Source: Imbricaverruca yamaguchii (Eukaryota > Arthropoda > Thecostraca > Neoverrucidae). From it: DNA of 64,000 nucleotides. The notes below the pieces were generated by a model. It searched no databases. It saw only the letters and a program-made list of their open reading frames with translations, and had not been told where the DNA came from. Positions within the stretch are counted from its first letter, which is position 1, and every line of letters begins with the position of its first letter. The position numbers were made by a program, and so were the translations under genes. Location of the stretch: positions 304,501 through 368,500 of the forward strand of contig JAOTOL010001344.1 of assembly GCA_034440575.1 (NCBI GenBank), given 5' to 3'. Of the stretch, positions 42,940 through 54,935 are shown in pieces.

Positions 42940-43550
42940 CGTGTCTGCAGCTGGCTGGCCAGCGACGGCCACACCACTTACGTCAGTCCGGACCCTGACG
43001 TGGCACCCGTCAGCTCTCCTCGTCCACTCGTCTCATCATTCGTCAGCCCCCGACCGTCCGAAAGGCGGTCGGTCTTCACTGTCTCCACAGGATGCGAGCA
43101 GATAGTTATCACTGTCTGAAGAGGACAATTCATCCTCACTGCCAGCAGAAAACTCGGCTCTAGCTGACTGCACAGAGCGCAAGCCCTCCCCCGTGGCTGC
43201 AGAGTAGAACCATTCGTCACTGTCCGAGAAGGGCAGTCAGTCTCAGAAGTTTGCAGTAGCTGGTAAGCCTTTAGAATCTAGCTGAGGATGCCCGCTGTTA
43301 CGGCTGGCAGGCCATTCAATCTGTAAAGCCTTAACTAAGCAATATTCAGGCAGGAGAAAGTAAGGCAGCTTATACTTACTTACATTACGGTTCACCAATA
43401 CCCGTTGCCATCGGACAGAAGTGATACACAAAGTCACGACCGTTGCTGTCGTGTGATGATGTGCACGGCGGGCGCGGAGAACTTCTTTTCGTGCCTGTGC
43501 ACCCACAAATCGAAATTTCCACAGACGACTGTCCGTTTTCACCGTTTGAA
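42940..43550. other. Unique stretch, no gene
   Basis: Some loose similarity to the following 87-bp repeat (TCACTGTCTGAAGAGGACAA at 43108). Nothing coding is supported. Confidence 0.45.
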
Positions 43551-43805
43551 GAGGACACAACCAGTGCTGGCTGTCTGTCTCACAGTTGGCTGTCACTCTC
43601 ACAGTTGACCCGTAGAGGTCACAGGTCATCAGTTCCGACTATCTGTAGAGGACACAACCAGTGCTGGCTGTCTGTCGAAACACTCTCACAGCTGACCCGT
43701 AGAGGTCACAGGTCATCAGTTCCGACTATCTGTAGAGGACACAACCAGTGCTGGCTGTCTGTCGAAACACTCTCACAGCTGACCCGTAGAGGTCACAGGT
43801 CATGT
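43551..43805. repeat. 87-bp tandem repeat, about 2.9 copies
   Basis: GAGGACACAACCAGTGCTGG occurs at 43551, 43648 and 43735. The last two are 87 bp apart and almost identical; the first is longer and diverged. Confidence 0.92.
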
Positions 43806-44255
43806 CTGTCTGTAAAACTCAGGACGGGGTTTGCCAGTTACGCCTGGTCACTCTGCCCAGGTGGGCGACGCCCGAACACAACTTTCGTCGAGCATTTTCC
43901 ACGGTGACGTCAATTGATGATGCCACTTGTGCTGCATTAGTGCTGCCACCTGCACAGCTGCTCCCGGCCAAAACACCGCGACGATGACGTGGCACGTGGC
44001 ACGTCACGCCGAAGACGCATCACAGCGATCCGGATGGCCGACTCTGATGTCAGCTCTGGATCGCATCGGGGTGGAGCGGATCGGGTGCGATCCCACCACG
44101 CAGGAGCAGCCTTAGAATAGGCGTGCGCTTGGGTCTGCCATGGTGGGAAAAAGAAGTTACGGAACGTCCGATAGAATCTTCATTCTCGTGTTCGGAGCGC
44201 TAGCAATGTTGTAACCGTCAGTCAGTATAGTTGTTACCGCGCCATGTGCACGCCA
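43806..44255. other. Mixed stretch with a CRE octamer
   Basis: TGACGTCA at 43905-43912. No gene recognised. Confidence 0.5.
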
Positions 44256-44257
44256 GT

Positions 44258-44293
44258 ATATATATATATATATATATATGTGTATGTGTGTGT

Positions 44294-44377
<84 letters not shown>

Positions 44378-44465
44378 CTGTGTGCGTGTGTGTGTCTGTG
44401 TGTGTGCATTTGTGTGCAGAAAAAGAGAGAGAGAGAGAGTGAGAGAGAGAGAGAGAGAGCGCAAG
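44258..44465. repeat. Compound (TA)n(TG)n...(GA)n microsatellite
   Basis: TA repeat at about 44259-44280, TG repeat to about 44405 with scattered TGCG/TCTG interruptions, and a GA repeat at 44423-44459. Confidence 0.96.
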
Positions 44466-44739
44466 GAAGATGGGGATTCTGTGATCATCCGCCGATTAAA
44501 ACCAAATTTTCAACACTGGCATTTTGTTAGTCTCTCCTGCAGCCTCCACAACGATCGAATGCAATGCAAAACTTTCGTGATCTCACAAAAGGTAAACGCG
44601 ATCGATCGTAGCCACCGACCGAGTACCATAAGCATATTCTGCGCGACCGGAACAGAATCCACGAATCCTGAGAGATCCCTGCTCACCCGAACGGCTTTGA
44701 ACGGCAAGCCGAGAACATTTCAAACAAGCCGTGCATTCT
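44466..44739. other. Short unique spacer
   Basis: Nothing recognisable. Confidence 0.45.
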
Positions 44740-45140
44740 CGTAGATCATTCGCCGTCCGGATGGCGCCGAACGTACCGCCAGCCCCGCCAACAGACGGAC
44801 ATGGTCCGCGGATCCGACCCGATCGGGTCGGGTCGGGTCGGGTCGATCCGACCCCGGCGCACCAGCGCCTCACGCGCCGCCGGCCGGCGGCACAGCCGGG
44901 CCTCAGCGGCAGCGGTCGGCGCCGGACCCGGCCGGCCGGGAGAAATTGAAATCCATCACGGAGTGGATTGGCTGGAAATGGCGCGGACCGGCCGGCATTA
45001 CCGGGCCGATGAAGCCGACTCGGGCCGTAGACGGCCGCGGTCCGGCCGTAGACGACCGTGCTCCGGCGGGGTCGGTGCACGTAAAAGTTGTCTGCCGACC
45101 GTGCGCTCGCTGGGCCGGCGCCAGGAGAAATGTGTGCCGA
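44740..45140. other. CpG island with GGGTC repeat
   Basis: CpG- and GGCCGG-rich. At about 44825-44844 there are four GGGTC units flanked by inverted CGATCC/GGATCCGACC words. The 116- to 165-codon frames on both strands are composition-driven. Confidence 0.6.
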
Positions 45141-45363
45141 TGGCCGTATGAGTGAACTTGTCCGAGCCGGAATGGAAAAGCATCAAAGGCACTTACCGCC
45201 GGGGCCGTCTCGAAGAGTTATGGCAGTCAGGTGGCTCCGGAAGGCGGGTCGTTGGTCGCGGCGGCGTTGCAGCGGCCGGCTCAGGGTACGCGATTTGTGC
45301 GATGCGAGCTCATCCTGTGAGAAGCGCATACCGACTGCGGGCTTCCGGCCGACTTGCATGAAG

Positions 45364-45438
45364 TTGAACGAGCCGACTGGGGTATCCGTAAGCGAGTCGC
45401 CGTCGATTGGGAAGGGAGGCGAGTATCCGTAAGCGAGT
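45364..45438. repeat. Short duplication
   Basis: GTATCCGTAAGCGAGTCGC appears twice, at about 45382 and 45423, separated by 22 bp. Confidence 0.85.
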
Positions 45439-45439
45439 C

Positions 45440-48300
45440 GCAGTAGGAGATTAGGAAAATTGTGTCGCATGGGAAGACCGGATTCCAGAACTCTGGCCTC
45501 GGGGTTCGTTTTTATTGTATAGCTCTTGTGCAGCTAGGAGCTTTGCTAAAATGATTGGGACTCAAGCAGTTTAAAATTGATTTGATTTACGAATTGAATT
45601 GATGGTTGAGATGATCAGTATTACACCGATGAATTACAGTGAACACATAATCGGATTCTATACCTTGCTTGCACACTGTGCAGCGTAAGAATAATGAATC
45701 ATTTGTGATCACATCTTCATCCCTCTTCTACATTGCCGGTATGTTCAGTGCGATGGTGGTTCGTGAACAAAAACCAAGGTGGTAAATCAGGTACAAACTA
45801 GAATATCCACACGCTATTGTAGTGCCAAGTAATCACGTTAGTTATCAGGGCTTTTGGGCCCATCGACTACATTGGTCATGTAGCGCCCATCAAGTAATAA
45901 CGTAATGGTGGTTCCATCAGGAAGCGTAAGAAATAATCATAATGTATGCATAGTAATACATGTATGCATGTTCCGAACCCAGATTATTGTTGGGTACTTT
46001 CCTAGCGAGACATGAGGTACCTCGAGTGTACGGTTTTTCCTCTTTCCGCAAACACTCCATTACGTGCATTAAGTGACCCAGCGTTTCCAGCATTATCGTT
46101 GTGCTTGTGTGCATGGAGTACAGCCATACTGAACAAATTCATCAATCTGATAATTGAAATTAAGCAGGGTTCACTTCCAGTAATTAGCTCGTTGTTTGAT
46201 TATGCTCAACGGTACATAAGTCAGTTCTTTTAGTCATCGTTAGTTTCTCTGGTCACCACCGTCGGCACCATTTTCCACATCGTTGTTTTCAGAAACGTGC
46301 CACGTGGATGAAAGTTGAGGCCTGATTCCCAGTTTCTCCTGATTTATGTTTCGCGTTTGGCAACGCTATTTACACTTTATAATGTTAATATCCTCCATAA
46401 ATCTGTCATTTGGATATCTATGGTGTCTAGTTCCGATAAGGCGGTAAATGAAAAAGAACACCGTCTTTCTTTGCCGAAAATATACCAAAAAAAATCTGAA
46501 TAAGGTCCTGTCTTGGCGCCCGTGGCTGTATCGTCCAATTGTCGGGGAAAATGCAACAATGTTTAGTCTATCAGAGGCGGGACAGCCAGCATCTTACACT
46601 GGAGGTGCAAGGAGAGGAGGGTCCAGTCTGACGGTGGCACGGCTCCAGGCTGATAGGCACTGACCACGAACGGCTAGCCGATCGTGTTCCGAGTCGACAG
46701 GAGCTGTGTTTGTCTGCCGCTCGTATCCAGGAACGCCACATCGCTTGTATTCAAATATCACAACGTTGGAGCAGCACCTGCGCCCAATGACCCCTCCACC
46801 CTTCCAGCACCCCGGTAGCAGCTTCTTGATCCGGTATAGTGGTAATGCGACGCACGCACTTGCTCACCCTCCACCCTTCCCGGACCCCAGTGTAACAGTA
46901 TAAATGATATAAACGTGCCGATAGACAGTCGGCAGAGCCATTAGCCACACACAACCATAAGCCGTGTTTTTTAATACAGCCATGCGTACCTATAGTGTAG
47001 ACGTAAGCGCCATCGGACCCCGTCTCTGTGTGTTCGTGCTCGATTGCAACACTGCTATTTAAAGGCAATTCATTTCTAGTTCAGGCGTGCAGGTTTCTGA
47101 ATGTTTGGATTTAGGCGCGCTCGAGATGGATGTTAGGTGATGATATGGATCTTGCGGGCAAACACCGGGGCCACGATCGGAGCGAACGGAAAATGCTGTG
47201 ACGGGAGGCGAGCAATGACAAGCAAAAGGGCGAGCAAATATACTGAGGGCCTAGTTCGTATGGCGTCATGCTAATGCATGCCATTTCCGCATGCTAAAGC
47301 CGACTTTGGGGAGGGACATATAAACTCACAATGCCTTGAGATGCTTCAGCTATAATGGTAGCTTCTGGCCAACCCATTAACGCCGCTTGTGTGGCAAGCT
47401 ACATTTCACGCCAACAGATGTTATATCGCAATATGACTTATGTGAGCATGAGATTGTATTCCCTTGGTGTCTCGCCGAACAGTTCAACACGAACTCGCGG
47501 GTCAGGTGGAAGAGAGTTTTCAGCTCGTCCTCACGGATACGAGAGGGCCAGTACGACTGGCCGATATTTATATCTGACATTTCGGACTCACCATATGTCA
47601 TTTAATTGGACCAGTAAGCCCTGCAATTGAGTTCATGTTTCCCTCATCCAGCTCATTGTGATAGCCTGGCTGACTTGTTTGGGGCGTAACTGTCCAAATT
47701 GACGTTACTGCTGTCAGTAGCATACCTAGATGAAATGGAAGGCAGGTAAGCAACCATAATCGTGTCAGTATTTCATGCTTTGCATGGGTCATCAGTAGTG
47801 GCTCAAATCCAATGGCAGGCCAATTCATCCGGGGAAGGAACCAAGGGGAGGTAAGGTGGCTTAGCCGACCAGCGAACCATTTTTGGCGAAAATTTGCATC
47901 ATGGAGATCTCTGATGCCGCAAAATGTGTTGAGCGGAGGTAGGGGTGAGCTCCACATGCTTACCAAGTTATTCACGGGCCGTAAGGGGGCGGGGTGAGAG
48001 ATGTGACGGGCGCCTTGCATCTGCAAGTGATCCTGCTCACATTTCATTTCCCAGCTTGATGACCAACGAAATATAGGGTCATTTTGAAGATGTCGAAGAT
48101 TATGCTGCCATGAGCTTGAATCTGATACATCTACTAACCATGTCGAAGCTGTGCCATTTGCCGAATCTGATGACAGCGATGAACAGTTCGTTTGTCGAGA
48201 CACATCATTGTAGCTGAAACCGAAGAAGCAGTGGGCGATAACGAAGAGGATGTTGCTGGAAGTGGACGTAGTCAGGGACGTAGCAAGAGGACATCATGCA
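45440..48300. other. Unique AT-rich stretch, no gene recognised
   Basis: The longest frame is a 201-codon minus-strand stretch at 47598-48203. It begins at a GTG rather than an ATG and has no recognisable domain; its first residues are Ser/Asp-rich. A chance frame of this length is expected once or so in 64 kb. Confidence 0.5.
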
Positions 48301-48310
48301 ATTAGACGTG

Positions 48311-48373
48311 GTCAATGAGCTGAAGAGGCTCATTGACTGCGTAAAAAGAATCTCATTGAAGTCAATGAGATTC
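48311..48373. repeat. Two adjacent hairpins sharing one stem word
   Basis: GTCAATGAGC (48311-48320) pairs with 48328-48337 across 7 nt. GAATCTCATTGA (48348-48359) pairs with 48362-48373 across 2 nt. Both stems contain TCAATGAG/CTCATTGA, so arms of the two hairpins can also pair with each other. Confidence 0.9.
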
Positions 48374-48454
48374 ATATTATGCCACCCGTCATGTCCATAT
48401 TATGCTCGAAAGGCAATGCACTGGCATGCAGTAGCATAGTGACAGCAACTCAGT

Positions 48455-48600
48455 GTTGTTTGGGCGCAGGGCATACATCAGATGTACATATCATGCAGTG
48501 CCATGTTGAGAGTACATCTCTACTGTTTGGGTGTGCACCACGTATCAGGTGTATGTATCATGCATTACCATACTGTACTGCAGTACCAGTACTGTGCTAT
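48455..48600. repeat. ~67-bp degenerate tandem repeat, about 2 copies
   Basis: TTTGGGCGCAGGGCATACATCA at 48459 and TTTGGGTGTGCACCACGTATCA at 48526, with a third partial start near 48600. TGTA-ATCATGCA is conserved in both. Confidence 0.75.
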
Positions 48601-48632
48601 TTGGGTCAGATGAAGGAATCAATCATGAAGGT

Positions 48633-49015
48633 CATATGAAGAAATGAATGCGTAATAAAATACGACTTGGGCATTAATAAATTAATTATAGTTGCATATA
48701 CTTGCCAAAACCAAGCAAAGATGATTTTGTTTGTGAAAGAAAATAATTATCAGCCGGATTCATGTCAATATCTCAAAAACGGTTCATCAAAATTCCCCAA
48801 AGGTTGGTATATGTCATCTCAAGAGCCATGAGTGGTGGTCATATGAATAAATTAATGCGTAACAAAATGTAACTTGCGGAATAATAAATTGTCCATAGTT
48901 GCAAATGTTTGTCGAAATCAAGAATAGATGATTTTGTTTGTGCATTAATTTTTTTTCTCTCAGCCAGCCACGTACTTTTCAGAACGAATCAATATCTAAC
49001 AACGGGGCGGGACAC
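48633..49015. repeat. 207-bp AT-rich tandem duplication, about 1.9 copies
   Basis: CATATGAAGAAATGAATGCG at 48633 recurs as CATATGAATAAATTAATGCG at 48840. Both copies continue through TAATAAATT, ATAGTTGCA and GATGATTTTGTTTGTG, and end with TCAGCC and AATCAATATCT/GTCAATATCT. The unit size is satellite-like. Confidence 0.85.
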
Positions 49016-49680
49016 TGGTAGATTGAACCCGTATTACAATTTGTTGGATTTAAAGCTCACTGTAGCTGAATAGTGTAGGGTGTCTCACATATGAAGGAGC
49101 AAACTGGTCATAGTTGATCTGCCATACTGTGCTAGAATATAACTGACAAAATGATGAATGATTGATCCAAACTATTTTTTTTTGCAAAGAAACTTGGCAA
49201 AATAAGCAACATACGAGCATCTCATAAGTTCTCATGCGACACGTCCATCACAAAATATTTGCAGAGTTTCAAACGCTCTAAGATGTCTTTCGCCTTCTCA
49301 TTTTGACATCCACGGTTACCAGACGATTGTGCGGAGACCATAACCACGCCTCCGAGGTGGTGTGCCTAAGCCATTGCTCGCGGTCTACCAAATTACAGCT
49401 AAATCCGACATGTCTGCCTGAAGGAGTTATAGCACATGCACCATTTGCTAAACATGAATGTAGTTAGATAATAACAAACAAAAATATTCCGTGTCTTGTC
49501 TTGGTCGTGTGAATATGCTTCGCCCGTTGGCGAATATAATAAACTGTTGATTAAATGGCCCGCTCCGCTGATCAGATAAGCAGACCCAACATGGAACTAA
49601 TTGCAGCTCACTCCGCCCCTGTTCGAGTATTCGAGCGCCAGCGATAAGGCTGAGGATAATTAAGCGGGACGCGATCCTTG
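49016..49680. other. Unique stretch
   Basis: No gene recognised. Confidence 0.5.
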
Positions 49681-50520
49681 ACCCAAACACAAACACTGCC
49701 GACTCGCGGTGGGCTCTGCGCGGCGCGGGCCAAGTGAGGCACCGGTGTAGCGCGCTCACACAGCGCCCGAGGCGCCGGTCTCCGGTCGGGTCACGTGACT
49801 AGACAACGTCTCAGAGTGTCATGGCGGCGCCGGCAAGCAGGTCGAGCAAGCCGGCGACAATTGCGATCATCAATTTGCCGTGCGTTTTATGTGACCTGAC
49901 CCAGAGACGAGTCGGTCCGCGCCGGCCATTGTTCTCGGACGCGTCGTAAACTCGGCGCGTTTATGTGGCCGGCCATTAAATTAACACCGAATAAAAGGTG
50001 GGCAATCGTAAATCGAGTGTCGTATAATGTCCGCTGCCGGCCGGCGCCATGCGCTCACCGGCGCGTTGCACAGCTCTGGCAGGCGGCCCGGCGGCGGTTC
50101 CCGGAGCCGCCGCGGCGCGGCGCCACCTGCAGGGTACGGCGGGAGGCGGGCATGGACGCCCACGGCCGGCGGGGTTGCCGCTCGCCGGCGGTCGGGGGCG
50201 CCACCTGTCGACGTCGAGTGGCGGCGGCCGCCGGCCGGCGGAGGGCAGGAAGCCGCGGTGGACGACGGCGCCGCTCGGCTCCGGTGCGGCCCGCAGGATG
50301 TGGCTAGATGGCGCGGGAAACTGGCGCCAAGGATGCGAAGGCTGCCAGCAGCCGGTGGGTCGGAACAGCGCCGGGCAGAACCGGCGCGACATCGGTCGGA
50401 TCAGCGCGCACAGTGCCACGTCCACACGTCCGACAACCATTCAAGGCACACTCGCCATCGTCGACTTCGGAACTGCCAGTCGGTGGTCGCCGCTAAGCAC
50501 ATTGCCGGCACCGTTTGGCC
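49681..50520. other. CpG island
   Basis: One of the largest CpG islands in the window, with GTCACGTGAC at 49789-49798 (a palindromic E-box) and GGCCATTAAATTAAC at 49972-49986. Frames up to 185 codons on both strands overlap each other and are GC-driven. No domain is recognised. Confidence 0.6.
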
Positions 50521-51280
50521 CTTTGCGTCCGCATCCTTATCATGACTGTCCATTTATGGAATCCTTGGCGAGCCCAGCATTGGACTTGACCGGGGAATGT
50601 CTTTGAAGGGATCGTCCATAGAGTCCTATGTTGCACTGTGAAAACATTGGAGGAGTGAGCCGGCATAGGGAACCGACATTAAGAAGGCGAGCATCAGGGG
50701 ACGGGCCCCTGACAGAGATATACATTAGCAATCCCGATCGTTATTCCTGGGACGTTGTGACTGCCTCACAAACAGCAGAAAAAGATTTGGAGCATTTTTT
50801 CAATGAAATGATGTCTGTTTTTGACGCCTTCAAAACCCACTGAAGAACAAGCTATGCCCTGAAATATCGCAAGCGATATTTCATAAAAGCAACAGACTTC
50901 TATCGCCTCCTGCACGCCACTGGCAAAGGAGGAACAAAGGTTACGCGTGCCGTTTTCTTCCTTTGCTTTCTTACATTGGGAAACAGCTATTCACGGTCTA
51001 CCACTTACAGACACAGAGAAACATTCCCACATTCTTGAGGATGTACACACACTAAATAGAGTATCCGCGCTACACGTGTTTGCAGATCGCGCTACCTCAT
51101 CATCCTGTCTGCTGCTTTCCGAGAAGCGCCAAGCAGAGTGCCTTTCTTGGGAGTGCGGAGTGTACTGAATAGGCACAAGAACACTCCAGAAGAAAGCGGA
51201 GAAGACGAGTGAATAGACGAGCGTCTGACACAACGCTTTTACTTCTGACAATGCTATCGCAATTCCACTTTCGCAATTCA
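50521..51280. other. Unique stretch with hairpin
   Basis: Perfect hairpin at 50860-50883. A 71-codon plus frame (50628-50843) has no recognisable domain. Confidence 0.5.
50860..50883. repeat. Perfect hairpin (11-bp arms, 2-nt gap)
   Basis: TGAAATATCGC at 50860-50870 is the exact complement of 50873-50883. Confidence 0.93.

Positions 51281-51323
<43 letters not shown>
51281..51323. repeat. (TA)n microsatellite
   Basis: About 20 uninterrupted TA units. Confidence 0.97.
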
Positions 51324-51325
<2 letters not shown>

Positions 51326-51419
51326 GTGACTGGTCAAACGAGTTCCGTTGAGTTCTCGGAGTTCCTCGGCGTGTCGGACGAGTGTGAGAAGGAGGCCCAG
51401 TCAAAGTTAGCCTGTTCGC

Positions 51420-51690
51420 CTGCGGCACCGAGAGCGCGCTCAGCCGCCTGACAGCGACTGAAGGCGCCGGTAGAATGGCGGGTCGGTGCCCCGCGCGCGC
51501 CAATGTCGGCACGTGCCCGACGTTTCGGCCGACAGCGGCGCCGTTCCGATCGCTGGCCACGTGACGTACGCGTCTCTGACGTCACGCCCGACTGCCGCGG
51601 GCCGTGTCGAGTGACAGACCGACCTGACAGACGCGTGTCGCGGAGCGAGGCCGCCGCGCGTTCCCGCCGCTGACGGACGGAAAACTCACA
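51420..51690. other. CpG island with CRE octamer
   Basis: CpG-rich, with CACGTGACGTACG at 51559-51571 and TGACGTCA at 51577-51584. Regulatory use is inferred. Confidence 0.55.
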
Positions 51691-53635
51691 CGGAACGGAG
51701 CACCGCATGGAAGGCTGTGTTGGCTGCTTGTAGCTGTATCGTCATGGTATTGTGGTGTATTGTATGAGGGCGGGGTTGTTGCGTAGCTTTGAAACTCAGT
51801 TCGGATCGTAGAAGCGTCTGAACCATTTGAAATGTGCTCGAAGTAGCATGTGTTGGCGAGAACAGCTGAAACCAGAAAGACTCTTCGTTGCAAAGATAGG
51901 GAGCGAAGACTACCAAATTCCATCTTGTCATGTTTACAAGCGTTCGGAAATGCGTCTTGGTGCATACATTGGAGTAAACGTTGCGACATTTGGAAACGCA
52001 ATGCAACAATTGCAAGAATCCAAAGGACTCTCCAGGCAAATCAGTTTCAATAATCATATTAAGGTGAATATGTGATACTGGTAGCGATTTATGACGACAT
52101 TGTAAGGCGTATCTGAGGCCGCAAAGACCAACATTATATAATGCATTGTTAGTTCACCTGGTGTGGCCACGGGAAAACGCAACGATGCAGCACGAGACTG
52201 GAATATAATTCAGCCGTGCGAAAGGATCGCCTGACTGAACATTATACGCACATCTGCGCGGCGTCGGCAGGGTACATGGCAGACGCTGCTTAAGGTACTG
52301 AAGGCGGTACAAGCAGGGAGAATGTGCTTTTGCAAAGTAATGTCAAGTGAATGCAGTGCAGGGTACATGTACAGTGCATCGACAACTTAGATACAGGCTA
52401 AAGGGAACAAAGAGCCTCGAATGTTATGCTCGGACCAGCGCTGCACATCTAGATAGAATCGACCGACACCATGGTTATGTCCAAAAGTTGCCGTCTTTTG
52501 TCGCGGAGTGTAAAACTCGCAAGCCGACTGGTTAACGCTAACGATGTTGCCAAATTGCTAAACGATGCGTGTGCCGAGAAGATGAACGTGGACAGCATAG
52601 CCTGGCAATCAAGCAATCTGCCAGAGATCTATCAAATTTCATGTCGGCTGCAGTCAGTCCCTTTGCTCGTGATTGAGCAAAGGGAAGTACATGTTCCATT
52701 CATATCATTATCCCACAATATAATTTTGTTTTGACAACGAAGCACGTATTTGCTGTTGTTTACATGATTGCGTTATTTGCGTGGTTATTTCATCTCCGAA
52801 GATGGTGAAGATGCAAGAAACCTTGTGCTTCGCTCCCAAGCTAATTTTTCGTACGGTGTCCGGTACCGATGTTTTGCATGGTGGCTTCCTTCATCTCATT
52901 TGCCCGGCGATCATTTGTCGCTCCACAGCCAAACAATTCATAAGCGTACATAGCTGCAGATCCCGGGTGGGTCGGAAGGTCGGACCGCTCCGCTCCCCCC
53001 CTAGTTTGGTACCCTGCTAATGTAAATTTGTAACTTTCCCCATTGAGTTTGACAGCTGCTGGACCTGGATCTTCCATTGTTTGGTGAGAGATCTCCAGTT
53101 TCGTACGTGTCATCAGAGGATAGCACAGCACCCGCGGCAACACGTAGAATATTTGCATGGATTATTCGCTTATGGTCGAAAGATACGCTACAACTGCAAA
53201 GAATTCGTCAACATGGAGAGACCAATTGTTAATGCAAAAGCACACTGCGCAAAACCAGAGCCAAATACACCAAAATGTGGATATCAATCAATACTTGTTT
53301 TATGTATTATTGCAATAGTGACAATAGATCGGGCACCAAATGTCCGATGGTATTCGCAGCCAGTATGGCACTAGTCTGCCTACGTGAGGAAAACTCTCCC
53401 GACGTCTCATTTTCACTCGTTGGTAGGACAGCTACCATCCCTGGCTGCTATGCGCCATGCTTCTCATGCCGCCAGGGGCTAAGCCAGCCAGACTGGATGC
53501 CTGCGCGCCTCGGCCCATGCATCAGTCTGATGCAACCGCCTCTGACGTCATCGTGGCTGAAGCTAAATAGACCTGACTGGTACTAGCTGTTGAAATTACA
53601 GGCACTCCCTGCTTGAGTGAGATATGCAGCCCAGC
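51691..53635. other. Unique stretch, no gene recognised
   Basis: Contains a hairpin at 52658-52685 and a CRE octamer at 53543-53550. The 123- to 139-codon frames near 51.6-52.1 kb have no recognisable domain. Confidence 0.5.
52658..52685. repeat. Perfect hairpin (11-bp arms, 6-nt loop)
   Basis: TCCCTTTGCTC at 52658-52668 is the exact complement of 52675-52685. Confidence 0.92.
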
Positions 53636-53639
53636 GCAA

Positions 53640-54070
53640 GTAGTCTGGGTAATTATTGTGATGTTTGGGTAACTGTGGTGGCATTTGGACGTAGCTATAG
53701 CAGGATCTCGGAATTATGGAGACATTTGGCTAACTGTAGGTAGATTTGGGTAGTTCTGGGGACCTCTGGATAGCTATGGAGATATCTGGATAGCTACGGC
53801 GATGTTCGGATGCCCATGGAGATACCTGGGTAACTATTTGGATGTTTGAATGCCTATGGGAATGCCTGAGTAGATATGTGGATGTCTGTATGGCTATGTA
53901 GATGAATACATTTAGCATAGGGAATTATAAATGACTACTGGAAAACCTGGCTATCTATGTAGGCATCTGGACAACTAGTAGCGAGGACAACATCTGAGTA
54001 ACTGTAGAGAGACCTGGGCAATTGTGAGTTGACCTGAACAGCCATAGCCATATCCGGGGGTAGCCATGTG
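53640..54070. repeat. Highly degenerate ~20-bp repeat
   Basis: Loose copies of CTATGGAGATATCTGGATAG and related GGATG-TTGGAT forms. Clear at 53690-53930, fading towards 54060. This is the most decayed array in the window. Confidence 0.7.
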
Positions 54071-54765
54071 GAAGTCACGGTCAACTGCAGATATATTTGT
54101 GTTCTGAGCAATGCATGGTTGCCCATAAAGTGCTTGGAGCTTGGCATCTTTTTGTCATTCTGTGCGTGCGAAATGAACTTGAGGTTTCCCCTGCGTTACC
54201 GATAATGGCATCAAGTAGTATTTCACGAACCGGAATTGCACCACCAGCCGGGAATAGAAGTGTTTCACTTTGTAATCTACGGACATGAGCTTTATCAGGG
54301 TCAGACGATTCACATCGGCATTCAGGACAGGGGTGTTTGTATGCTTTTGGGAGAGCACTTTCCAAAAATGTTGGCTGTGCTTCTCCCCAAATCATTTCAA
54401 CTTTTAGCATGGCAGTCTATGTGGTATGCCCCCCCCCGCCCAATCCATTTGGGCCCATCCATTGCCTTCATGCATTGTCATCTCAATAATTTTCACCTAG
54501 TCTACACCTATGGTTCAGGAAGTGCATCTATTTTATGATAAATGTTGCGGTGCAACTGAAAACGCAATTTCAATGTCCAAAGTATATTATGCACTCACAC
54601 TGATAAGAGACTACTGCCTATGCACTTCATGTTATGCGCATCTTCATGCGCATTCCTGCTAAATATCGTATTGGCATGATCCAGTTGATATATCTATGTA
54701 TATCTGAAATTCAAAATTCATCCAATGGACAAGGACAGAAAAGAAAACAGAAATATACCGAAGAT
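54071..54765. other. Unique stretch
   Basis: No gene recognised. A C run (CCCCCCCCGCCC) lies at about 54429-54440. Confidence 0.45.
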
Positions 54766-54935
54766 CACAGAGGCAAAGAGAGAGAAGGAGAAAGAGACGT
54801 TGAGGGAGAGAGCGAAAGAGAGCGAGAGATAGAAAAGAGGGTGAGGGAGAAATAGAGAGAGAAAGAGAGAGAGAGATAGAGAAAGATAGATATAGATAGA
54901 TAGAGAGAGAGAGAGAGAGAGGGGAGGCGAGAGAG
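54766..54935. repeat. Polypurine (GA)n-rich tract
   Basis: About 170 bp almost entirely A and G on the plus strand, with GAGAGA, GATAGATA and AAAGAGA variants, ending in a clean (GA)n at 54902-54920. Long homopurine DNA of this kind can form triplex structures. Confidence 0.93.

Noticed and set aside
44231..44744. Cys/Val-rich membrane-like frame
   Set aside because: It is a translation of (TG)n and (GA)n microsatellites.
47598..48203. 201-codon frame as a possible transposase N-terminus (Ser/Asp-rich start)
   Set aside because: It starts at a GTG, shows no DDE or zinc-finger motif, and its length is within chance expectation for 64 kb.
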